Positions 6,978 through 12,010 of a DNA stretch of 12,010 bases are shown piece by piece; the first letter of the stretch is position 1; each line of letters begins with the position of its first letter. A program made the position numbers and the translations under genes. The notes under the pieces were generated by a model. It made no database searches. It was not told the DNA's origin and saw only the letters and a program-made list of their open reading frames with translations. The DNA lies in the NCBI GenBank assembly GCA_030916665.1, contig JAUPWC010000218.1, forward strand, positions 1 to 12,010, written 5' to 3'. The stretch is from Verrucomicrobiota bacterium. GTDB lineage: Bacteria; Verrucomicrobiota; Verrucomicrobiia; Opitutales; Opitutaceae.

Positions 6978-6992
6978 ATAACGCGAACTTAT
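6978..6992. promoter_or_regulatory. LysR-type operator box (ATAA-N7-TTAT)
   Basis: ATAA (6978-6981), seven bases, then TTAT (6989-6992) gives a dyad that satisfies the T-N11-A rule for LysR-type regulators, with the same geometry as the ATAC-N7-GTAT sites of BenM-like proteins. It sits in the 71-base divergent region, 26 bases before the lysR start and 31 before yggS, so it could control both. Confidence 0.5.
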
Positions 6993-7023
6993 CGCCAATC
7001 CATCCTAAAAGAGCCGCTCATAG

Positions 7024-7716
7024 ATGTTTATCGATTACGAGACTTTCAGCCACCGGGCGGACGCATTGCTCGCGCGAATAGCCGACACCTGCGCCACCGC
7101 CGGGCGCAATCCCGCCGAGGTCGCGTTGTTGCCTGTCACCAAGACCCATCCCGCCGCCGCCGCCGAGTATGCGGCGCGCCGCGGCTTTGCCGCCGTCGGC
7201 GAGAACCGCGTGCAAGAGGGCGTCGAAAAGCGGCCGCAGTCCCCCGCCGGCCTGCGCTGGGAACTGATCGGCCACCTCCAGTCCAACAAGGCGAAGCTGG
7301 CCGCCACCCACTTCGACCGCATCCAGAGCGTGGACAGCGAAAAACTGCTCGGCGTGCTCAACCGCGCCGCCGGGGAACTCGGACGCAAACTGCCCGTGCT
7401 GCTCCAGATCAACACCGGGGACGATCCGGCCAAGTTCGGCGCGGAGCCCGCCGACGCCGGCCGCCTGCTCGACACCGCCCTCGCCCTGCCCCACCTGCAG
7501 GTGGACGGCCTCATGACGATCGGCCCGCTCTCCGACGACCCGGCCGTCGCACGCCGCACCTTCGCCCGGCTGCGCGAGATCCGCGACGGCCTCGCCGCGC
7601 GCAGCGGCGCGCCCCTGCGCGAGCTCTCCATGGGCATGACCGGCGACCTCGAGGCCGCCATCCTGGAGGGCAGCACTCTCGTGCGGGTCGGCACCGCGCT
7701 CTACGGAGCGCGGTGA
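7024..7716 (+). CDS. yggS: YggS/PROSC-family pyridoxal-phosphate homeostasis protein
   Basis: A 230-residue cytoplasmic protein of usual family length, a single-domain TIM barrel that binds PLP without known catalysis and buffers vitamin B6 and amino-acid metabolism. Hallmarks seen: LLPVTKTHP with the PLP-binding lysine (Lys40), GENRVQEGVEK, WELIGHLQSNKAK, IQSVDSEKL, QINTGDDPAKFGAEP, GLMTIGPLSDD, and the phosphate-binding end LSMGMTGDLEAAI--GSTLVRVGTALYG. The substitutions are mild (VTKTHP for the more common VSKTKP; WELIG for WHFIG). The ATG at 7024 has no clear Shine-Dalgarno site. The gene is divergent from lysR and opens a plus-strand run; the next gene begins 50-90 bases downstream depending on start. 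Confidence 0.95.
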   Translation: MFIDYETFSHRADALLARIADTCATAGRNPAEVALLPVTKTHPAAAAEYAARRGFAAVGENRVQEGVEKRPQSPAGLRWELIGHLQSNKAKLAATHFDRIQSVDSEKLLGVLNRAAGELGRKLPVLLQINTGDDPAKFGAEPADAGRLLDTALALPHLQVDGLMTIGPLSDDPAVARRTFARLREIRDGLAARSGAPLRELSMGMTGDLEAAILEGSTLVRVGTALYGAR

Positions 7717-7803
7717 CCGCGGGACTCAAGGCCAGAAAATTTTTGGGTCCGGCGAAAACTTTCCCCGTTGCGCGGACTGCACTCGACGGTTGTCTGTGAA
7801 GGC

Positions 7804-8670
7804 GTGGAAGCACCCGGATTCACAACCGCCGAAAGGACCACGTTTGCCCGCCTGCTGGACGACACGGCGCCCGCGGTGCGCCAGTCGCTCCTCGCCCATT
7901 TCATGAAACACGGGCGCGAGAGCGTGGATTTCCTCCGGCACCTCGCCAACCAGCCCGACCGCGCGCTCGCCGCGCACGCCAACTGGTTCCTGCGTGAGCT
8001 CGACTACTCCGACCCCGTGACGGAGTTCCGCGGCTTCATCCGCTCGCTCAACTACGAACTCGAAACCGGCGCGCTGCTCCTCAGCCGCACGATCAACCCC
8101 GAAATCGACATCGGCGCCTGTTGCGGCCGGCTCGACTCGATGGCCGCCCGCTGCCGCGAACTGATCGCCGAACCGGCTAGCGTGCGCGAGAAATGCCGTG
8201 TCATCAGCCGCGTGCTCTTCCACGAATACGGTCTGCGCGGCAACACCGACCACTACGCCGACCCGCTCAACAGTTACCTCGACCAGGTGCTGATCCGACG
8301 CAAGGGCATCCCGATCTCGCTCTCCATCGTCTATCTGCTCGTGGCGGAGCGGCTCGGCCTCTCCCTCGAGCCCGTCGGCCTGCCCGGGCACTTCGTGGTG
8401 GGCTGCTACGCCGAGCAGCTGCCCTTCTACATCGACCCTTTCAACTCCGGCAGCTTCATCAACGCTGGCCAGGCCGTGGAGCTGCTGCGCCGGCAGAGCC
8501 CCAACCCCAGTATCGCCGACCTCGCCCCCACCCCCGTGCGCGAGGTTCTTTGCCGCTGTTGCCGCAACCTGGTCAACCACTACTCCGTCGCCAACGACCC
8601 CGACCGCGCCCGGCTCTTCGCCGAGTTCGTCGCCGAGTTCGAGTCCACCTACGAACGCCACACGACGTGA
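7804..8670 (+). CDS. SirB1 / transglutaminase-like family protein
   Basis: About 288 residues from the GTG at 7804; an alternative TTG at 7768 would add 12. The N-terminal third (FARLLDDTAPAVRQSLLAHF, then LANQPDRALAAHANWFL) resembles HEAT-like helices. The core is the Transglut_core2/SirB1 domain: DPVTEFRGFIRSLNYELETG, Y-DPLNSYLDQVLIRRKGIP, ISLSIVYLLVAERLGL, PVGLPGHFVVG and FYIDPFNSG. The GHF His and DPF Asp recall the transglutaminase/protease fold, but I see no clear catalytic Cys before the GIPISLS helix, as is common in SirB1 proteins, so enzymatic activity is doubtful. A C-terminal helical piece (VLCRCCRNLVNHY) could be a TPR. The biochemical role of the family is unclear. The stop codon overlaps the first unit of the heptamer repeat that follows. 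Confidence 0.85.
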   Translation: MEAPGFTTAERTTFARLLDDTAPAVRQSLLAHFMKHGRESVDFLRHLANQPDRALAAHANWFLRELDYSDPVTEFRGFIRSLNYELETGALLLSRTINPEIDIGACCGRLDSMAARCRELIAEPASVREKCRVISRVLFHEYGLRGNTDHYADPLNSYLDQVLIRRKGIPISLSIVYLLVAERLGLSLEPVGLPGHFVVGCYAEQLPFYIDPFNSGSFINAGQAVELLRRQSPNPSIADLAPTPVREVLCRCCRNLVNHYSVANDPDRARLFAEFVAEFESTYERHTT

Positions 8671-8738
8671 TTTTCGATTTTGCACGCCGGCCCTGCGCCT
8701 GACTCACTCGAAAATCTGAAATCGAAAATCGAAAATCG
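8669..8738. repeat. Inverted repeat of degenerate heptamers (GATTTTC/CGAAAAT)
   Basis: The left arm is two 7-base units, GATTTTC and GATTTTG (8669-8682), starting on the last two bases of the upstream TGA stop. After 26 bases the right arm has four units: CGAAAAT, CTGAAAT, CGAAAAT and CGAAAAT (8709-8736), then CG. The arms are complementary. The architecture matches the element at 814-895 (heptamers, inverted, starting on a stop codon, ending just before the next gene), though the unit sequence differs. It is AT-rich in GC-rich surroundings. It overlaps the presumed 5' end of aroE. Confidence 0.75.
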
Positions 8739-9651
8739 CGATGTCCTGACCCTGGCCGACCTTGACGGCTGGTCGCACCCCGGCCCCGCCCTCGCCGTGC
8801 TCGGTCATCCGATCAAACACTCGGTGAGCCCGGCGATGCACAACGCCGCGCTCGCCGCCATGGCGGGCGGCTCCCCGGGCTTCGCCGCATGGAAATATTT
8901 CCGCTTCGATGTGCCGCCCGAACAGCTGCCGCAAGCGCTGACCCGGCTGCATGCCGCCGGTTTTCACGGCCTGAATCTCACCGTGCCGCACAAGGTGCTC
9001 GCCGTTGAATTAGTCGCGGAAATCGACCCCGCCGCCCGCGCCATCGGCGCGGTCAACACCCTGCGCCGCACGGCCGCCGGCTGGAAAGGTTTCAACACCG
9101 ACGGCTACGGTCTCGCCACGGCGCTCAAGGCCGACCTCGGGATCGAACTCCCGGGGGCTCACGTCGTGCTGCTCGGGGCGGGCGGTGCCGCCCGCGGTGC
9201 GGCGGTGGAATGCCTGCAACGCCAATGCTCCTCGCTCCGCATCGGCAACCGCACGCGCGCCAATCTCGACGCCCTCCTCACAGCGCTGCGTCCGCTGGCT
9301 GGCAACACGGTGCTGGAAGGCTTTGATCCGACAGAGCCGCCCGCCGCGATTCCCGCCGGAGCCGTCGTCGTCAACGCAACCTCCGCCGGATTGAAACCGG
9401 GCGAGCCCGCGCCAATCGATTTGCGCCGCCTGCCGCCGGGCGCCAGGGTTTACGACATGGTCTATAACCCGCCGCAAACCACGCTGCTGCGCGACGCGGC
9501 GGCGCTCGGCCTGCCGCACGCCAACGGCCTCTCGATGCTCGTCCACCAAGGAGCCCGCGCGCTGGAAATCTGGACCGAAGCCGCAGTGCCAGCCGCGGTG
9601 ATGGACGCCGCCGCCCGCGCCGCCCTTGGACTGGGCGCCCGATCCACATGA
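8680..9651 (+). CDS. aroE: Shikimate 5-dehydrogenase
   Basis: Catalyses NADPH-dependent reduction of 3-dehydroshikimate to shikimate in the cytoplasm, in aromatic amino-acid synthesis. Numbered from TTG 8680 (323 residues): GHPIKHSVSPAMHN (42-55) and NLTVPHK (99-105, catalytic Lys105) for substrate binding, GAVNTL (123-128), GFNTDGYG with Asp141, the Rossmann loop GAGGAARG (166-173), NRT (190-192), NATSAG (232-237), YDMVYNPPQTTLL and NGLSMLVHQGA (282-292). All key residues are present. The start is uncertain: the only conventional in-frame starts are TTG 8680, inside the repeat, and GTG 8797, which would cut the first strand. The nearest ATG (8741) is out of frame and hits TGA at once. The protein clearly includes at least DVLTLADLDGWSHPG before the core. 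The stop overlaps the next ATG (ATGA). Confidence 0.93.
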   Translation: MHAGPAPDSLENLKSKIENRDVLTLADLDGWSHPGPALAVLGHPIKHSVSPAMHNAALAAMAGGSPGFAAWKYFRFDVPPEQLPQALTRLHAAGFHGLNLTVPHKVLAVELVAEIDPAARAIGAVNTLRRTAAGWKGFNTDGYGLATALKADLGIELPGAHVVLLGAGGAARGAAVECLQRQCSSLRIGNRTRANLDALLTALRPLAGNTVLEGFDPTEPPAAIPAGAVVVNATSAGLKPGEPAPIDLRRLPPGARVYDMVYNPPQTTLLRDAAALGLPHANGLSMLVHQGARALEIWTEAAVPAAVMDAAARAALGLGARST

Positions 9652-10577
9652 GTCCCGAGCTCCAGGCCATCAGCGAGCAGTTCCCGTGGTTCTTTCCTCT
9701 TTGGGCCGGCATCTTCGGCGCCTGCATCGGGAGCTTTCTCAACGTCTGCATCTACCGCATCCCGAAGAACGAGTCGGTCGTGTCACCGCCCTCGCACTGC
9801 GGCTGCGGCCGGCGGATCGTCTGGTATGACAACATCCCGGTGCTGAGCTGGTTCATCCTGCGCGGCAAGGCGCGGTGCTGCGGACGTCCCTTCAGCTTCC
9901 GCTACCCCGCTATCGAGCTGCTCACGGCGGCGCTGTTCGTCGCCTGCTGGCTGCTGTTCTCGCCGGGCAAGGCGCTGGCCGGAGCCGTGCTCTGCAGCAT
10001 AGTGGTCTGCGCGCATTTCATCGACCATGACCACATGATCATCCCCGACGCCTTCACCATCGGCGGCGCGGCGCTGGGCCTGTTGCTTTCGTTGCTCTTG
10101 CCGGGCCTGCACGGGCAGCTGCACGAGCTGTGGTTCGTCGCCGGCATGCGCGCCCTGCTCGACTCCGTGCTCGGTCTGTTCGTCGGCTCGGCGCTCGTGC
10201 TCTGGATCGCGCTGTTCGCCGAGGTGATCCTGCGCAAGGAGGCGATGGGCTTCGGCGACGTAAAATATCTCGGCGCGCTCGGCGCCTTCGTCGGCTGGCA
10301 GGGCGCGGTCTTCGGCATGTTCGGCGGCGCTGTGCTCGGCTGCGTGTGGTTCATCGCCGCCTACGCGTGGAAAAAAACTACCGGCAAGAATGCCCCGGTG
10401 AACCTGCCGGCGGAAACCCCCGAAGGCCAGCCCGCCGAACTCGGCCTTGGTGTGCATGTCCCCTTCGGCCCCATGCTCGGCCTCGCCGCGCTGATCTACT
10501 TCTTCTGGGCCCACCGCTGGGTGGACCCGTATTTTCTCGATCTGAAGAAGGTATTCGAGGAGCAACCGCTATTTTGA
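9648..10577 (+). CDS. pilD: Prepilin peptidase / N-methyltransferase (type IV pilus or type II secretion)
   Basis: A 309-residue inner-membrane aspartic protease that cleaves prepilin leaders and N-methylates the new N-terminus. The first membrane segment carries FGACIGSFLNVCIYRIP, the classic start. A cytoplasmic loop follows with paired cysteines (Cys51, Cys53, Cys77, Cys78) and SFRYPAIELLTA. The catalytic aspartates are Asp126 (HFIDHDHMIIPD) and Asp204 (MGFGDVKYLGALGAFVGW), and the end includes VPFGPMLGLAAL. The loop has C-x-C and CC instead of the usual two C-x-x-C pairs. An insertion-like linker (WKKTTGKNAPVNLPAETPEG, 241-260) precedes the last helix pair. The ATG overlaps the aroE stop by four bases, so translation is probably coupled although the functions are unrelated. 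No other pilus gene is in the window. The 3' end overlaps a convergent small gene by nine bases. Confidence 0.95.
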   Translation: MSPELQAISEQFPWFFPLWAGIFGACIGSFLNVCIYRIPKNESVVSPPSHCGCGRRIVWYDNIPVLSWFILRGKARCCGRPFSFRYPAIELLTAALFVACWLLFSPGKALAGAVLCSIVVCAHFIDHDHMIIPDAFTIGGAALGLLLSLLLPGLHGQLHELWFVAGMRALLDSVLGLFVGSALVLWIALFAEVILRKEAMGFGDVKYLGALGAFVGWQGAVFGMFGGAVLGCVWFIAAYAWKKTTGKNAPVNLPAETPEGQPAELGLGVHVPFGPMLGLAALIYFFWAHRWVDPYFLDLKKVFEEQPLF

Positions 10578-10787
10578 TCCCGGCGGAGAAAACCCCGGCG
10601 GCAGGTTGCCCTGGCGGCCTTCGACGAGAATCTGGAGGAGTTGCGCGAGCGCGGTCTCGCGCGTGATGCCCCGCTCGGCGGAAAGCTGATCGGCGCGCTT
10701 CAAGAGCTGCCGCGCCATCGTGTTGGCTTGCTCGGGAGAAGCGCCCAAGCGTTCGCAGATCAAGGTGATCTTTTCGACGTCAGACAC
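10569..10787 (-). CDS. Small conserved-looking protein, function unknown
   Basis: A 72-residue protein starting at a GTG (10787) that overlaps the end of ygfZ by eight bases. Its TAG stop overlaps the convergent pilD stop region by nine bases. It is predicted soluble and mostly helical (EKITLICERLGASPEQANTM, then ARQLLKRADQLSAERG and ALAQLLQILVEGRQG) with a proline/glycine-rich tail, NLPPGFSPPGSK. There is no membrane segment or known motif. The tight overlap with ygfZ and the protein-like composition support a real, co-translated gene. I do not recognise a named family. Confidence 0.7.
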   Translation of the reverse strand: MSDVEKITLICERLGASPEQANTMARQLLKRADQLSAERGITRETALAQLLQILVEGRQGNLPPGFSPPGSK

Positions 10788-11652
10788 GGCGCAGGATCCG
10801 GATGACCGCCGGATCGCCGGGGGCGACGCTCAGCGGCGAGTTTTCGTCGAGCTTGATGAGCGAGAGCATCGCCATCGCCAGAAATCCCTCGCCGTCAGAC
10901 ACGGCCGAGCGCAGCTCGCCGACCTGGTTCCCGCCCTGATGCAACGCGGTGCCGGGTGCGGGCGGCGCCCCCTTGCCCCGCACGAGATGCAGGCGACGCC
11001 GCACCTGGCCGAGGTTTTTCAACCGCGCCATCACCTCCTGCCCAAGGTAGCAGCCTTTCGTGTAGGAAATCGCCACGTCATCAAGGCCGCCCTCGTTGGG
11101 CAGGTCGCGCGGACCGATGTCGGCCGGCACCGCGGGCACGCCCTGGCGCAGACGCTCCAGCTCGGCCGTGCGGGGATCGCGCGCCTCCGCGGAGATTTTA
11201 TTCAACTCCGCCACCACGGCTTCGAGCCGGTTGGCCGGCATCAACCATTGCACGCTCCCGGCCCCGGCCCGACGGCTGGGGAAACCCAGCACGCCCGCGG
11301 GCAGCGGGCGGGTCGAGGCTTCCTCCCCCCAGAGCAAAATCCCTGTCCACGCGCCGGTTTCGTCGGCCAGCTCCACCTCGTCGGCGATCAGATACGCCTC
11401 CAGCCGCGCCAGCAGCTGGGCGGCGGGCAGGGAGAAGCTTACGACGAGGAAATCCCGGTCGGCCTGCCTGAGCACATGGCCATCGGCGAGCACGCGACCC
11501 TTCTGATCGAGCCACAAGCCGTAGGAGCGCCCGTTTTGCGCGTTCACGTCCTGCGTGAACTGCCCCTGCAAATAGCTATTAGCGTCAGGGCCCCGAATTC
11601 GGAGCACAGCTGATGCGTTTTTTAAATCGTTGTCCGGCAGATAGTAAATCAC
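10780..11652 (-). CDS. ygfZ: YgfZ/GcvT-type folate-binding protein (Fe-S cluster maintenance)
   Basis: A 290-residue protein of the GcvT-fold YgfZ/IBA57 family, which uses folate to support assembly or repair of certain [4Fe-4S] enzymes. Seen: early LRIRGPDANSYLQGQFTQDV (17-36), GLWLDQKGRVLADG, and the signature KGCYLGQEVMARL (199-211) with the conserved Cys201, followed by G-V-RRL and a C-terminal beta domain with VGELRSAVSDGEGFLAMAML. Length and order are normal. The start is a GTG at 11652; the first codons are AT-richer than the rest. The 72-residue gene overlaps its end. It is transcribed away from the DAHP synthase gene, probably from the promoter proposed at 11668-11695. Confidence 0.93.
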   Translation of the reverse strand: MIYYLPDNDLKNASAVLRIRGPDANSYLQGQFTQDVNAQNGRSYGLWLDQKGRVLADGHVLRQADRDFLVVSFSLPAAQLLARLEAYLIADEVELADETGAWTGILLWGEEASTRPLPAGVLGFPSRRAGAGSVQWLMPANRLEAVVAELNKISAEARDPRTAELERLRQGVPAVPADIGPRDLPNEGGLDDVAISYTKGCYLGQEVMARLKNLGQVRRRLHLVRGKGAPPAPGTALHQGGNQVGELRSAVSDGEGFLAMAMLSLIKLDENSPLSVAPGDPAVIRILRRV

Positions 11653-11667
11653 GTCGAATTGACCCCT

Positions 11668-11695
11668 ATTGTTGGCATGGGACCAGCTTTATCAA
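11668..11695 (-). promoter_or_regulatory. Candidate sigma-70-like promoter for ygfZ
   Basis: Read on the minus strand: TTGATA (five of six to the -35 consensus), a 16-base spacer, then AACAAT (four of six to the -10). It would start transcription only about 10 bases before the GTG at 11652, giving a nearly leaderless message. Confidence 0.3.
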
Positions 11696-11776
11696 GGATG
11701 TTCTCTGAAAGGTCCCTCGAAGAATTTGACGGAGCTAAGGAACCACGTATTCCTTCCGTTATCGAATTTATCACTT

Positions 11777-11797
11777 CTCCCGCCTAGCGGGAGTTTT
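11777..11797 (+). terminator. First tandem intrinsic terminator
   Basis: CTCCCGC and GCGGGAG form a 7-base perfect stem with a CTA loop, followed at once by TTTT. It is compact and plausible, though the T-run is short. Confidence 0.6.
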
Positions 11798-11817
11798 GGG
11801 GTAACTAAGAAAGCAAT

Positions 11818-11855
11818 GGCCGGTCGTATAGGGGTATACGACCGGCCTTTTCTTT
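11818..11855 (+). terminator. Second, strong intrinsic terminator
   Basis: GGCCGGTCGTATA and TATACGACCGGCC form a perfect 13-base stem around a GGGG loop, followed by TTTTCTTT. It is the best terminator in the window and points toward the DAHP synthase start 73 bases further on. Confidence 0.85.
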
Positions 11856-11927
11856 GCCCGGGCCAGAATGCGTCACGGGCAAGCCGAGGCTTGCTCCGCC
11901 CGGAGGCCTTTGCAGGGTTGGCCACCT

Positions 11928-12010
11928 GTGCAGAAAACATCGGATATCAATGTCGTCGAGACGCGGGCCCTCCCCTCCCCGGCCGCCCTCCTGAAGGAAA
12001 TCCCCAAGAC
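11928..12010 (+). CDS. 3-deoxy-7-phosphoheptulonate (DAHP) synthase, class I (3' end outside window)
   Basis: Only 27 codons are visible from GTG 11928. The translation includes SDINVVETRALPSPAALLKE followed by IPKT, which fits the start of AroF/AroG/AroH-type DAHP synthases (compare D-RI-E---L-PP-ALL--FP-T of E. coli AroG, from memory). These enzymes condense phosphoenolpyruvate and erythrose 4-phosphate in the first step of aromatic amino-acid synthesis. The catalytic part lies outside the window, so which isozyme it is, and its feedback type, cannot be judged. It diverges from ygfZ. The upstream gap carries two terminator hairpins, suggesting leader control or a separate promoter after 11855. 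Confidence 0.72.
   Translation, partial: MQKTSDINVVETRALPSPAALLKEIPK

Larger units (their letters stand above)
11653..11927. other. Non-coding region between divergent ygfZ and DAHP synthase genes
   Basis: This 275-base gap is AT-richer in its first 200 bases than the surrounding genes. It holds the candidate ygfZ promoter, a possible 36-codon plus-strand ORF (11677-11787; aromatic residues not clustered) whose stop sits in a hairpin loop, and a weak plus-strand promoter match (TTGACG at 11726, 16 bases, TATTCC at 11748). Two plus-strand terminator hairpins follow, then a further GC-rich hairpin near 11876-11904 around GCAAGC-CGAG-GCTTGC. It may be an attenuated leader of the DAHP synthase gene, or encode a small RNA of about 95-180 bases ending at 11855. 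A minus-strand ORF across it (11692-11940) reads through both hairpins and looks spurious. Confidence 0.6.

Noticed and set aside
7746..7777. GTCCG/CGGAC hairpin and promoter upstream of the SirB1-like gene
   Set aside because: Only a five-base stem with a large loop, and no convincing -35/-10 pair.
11653..11860. Known riboswitch (preQ1, c-di-GMP, fluoride, THF) before the DAHP synthase gene
   Set aside because: An AACTAAG stretch and paired stems were considered, but the conserved cores of these classes are not present.
11692..11940. 82-residue minus-strand ORF across the ygfZ / DAHP synthase gap
   Set aside because: It reads through both terminator hairpins and into the DAHP synthase start, shows no recognisable domain, and is best explained as chance.

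Overview
The window is GC-rich, gene-dense bacterial DNA with short or overlapping gene junctions, GTG/TTG starts and few clear Shine-Dalgarno sites. The gene content and the style of the proteins (prepilin peptidase with a C-x-C/CC cysteine set, SirB1-like protein, aroE) suggest a verrucomicrobial bacterium, perhaps Opitutaceae. That assignment is inference from protein recognition; the window has no rRNA or marker gene to prove it.

Layout. (1) Bases 1-4437, plus strand: a six-gene run that looks like a membrane-lipid modification operon. It holds a cyclopropane-fatty-acid-synthase (CFA) type methyltransferase cut by the window edge, a DUF1475 membrane protein, a DUF2062 membrane protein, a DUF1295 steroid-reductase-like membrane protein, a second methyltransferase of the coclaurine N-methyltransferase-like CFA branch, and a secreted TPR protein resembling eukaryotic RMDN/PTPIP51. 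Two junctions overlap by 4 bases (GTGA). (2) Bases 4482-6952, minus strand: a LysR regulator, an exported TlpA/ResA-type thioredoxin and an EamA-type (DMT) transporter, with hairpins between them. (3) Bases 7024-10577, plus strand: the PLP-homeostasis protein YggS, a SirB1/transglutaminase-like protein, shikimate dehydrogenase (aroE) and prepilin peptidase (pilD), with an ATGA overlap between the last two. lysR and yggS diverge across 71 bases that contain a good LysR-type box. (4) Bases 10569-11652, minus strand: ygfZ (folate-binding Fe-S maintenance protein) followed by an overlapping 72-residue protein of unknown function. (5) Bases 11653-11927: an AT-richer non-coding stretch with two tandem plus-strand terminator hairpins. 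It leads into the first 27 codons of a gene at the window end that reads as a class I DAHP synthase, the entry enzyme of the pathway that aroE also serves.

Most notable: the lipid operon with its RMDN-like TPR protein; two intergenic inverted repeats, each built of degenerate 7-base units, that begin on the stop codon of one gene and run up to the next, one of them supplying the apparent N-terminus of AroE; and the doubly terminated leader or small-RNA region in front of the DAHP synthase gene. No tRNA, rRNA, CRISPR array, insertion sequence or integrase was seen.
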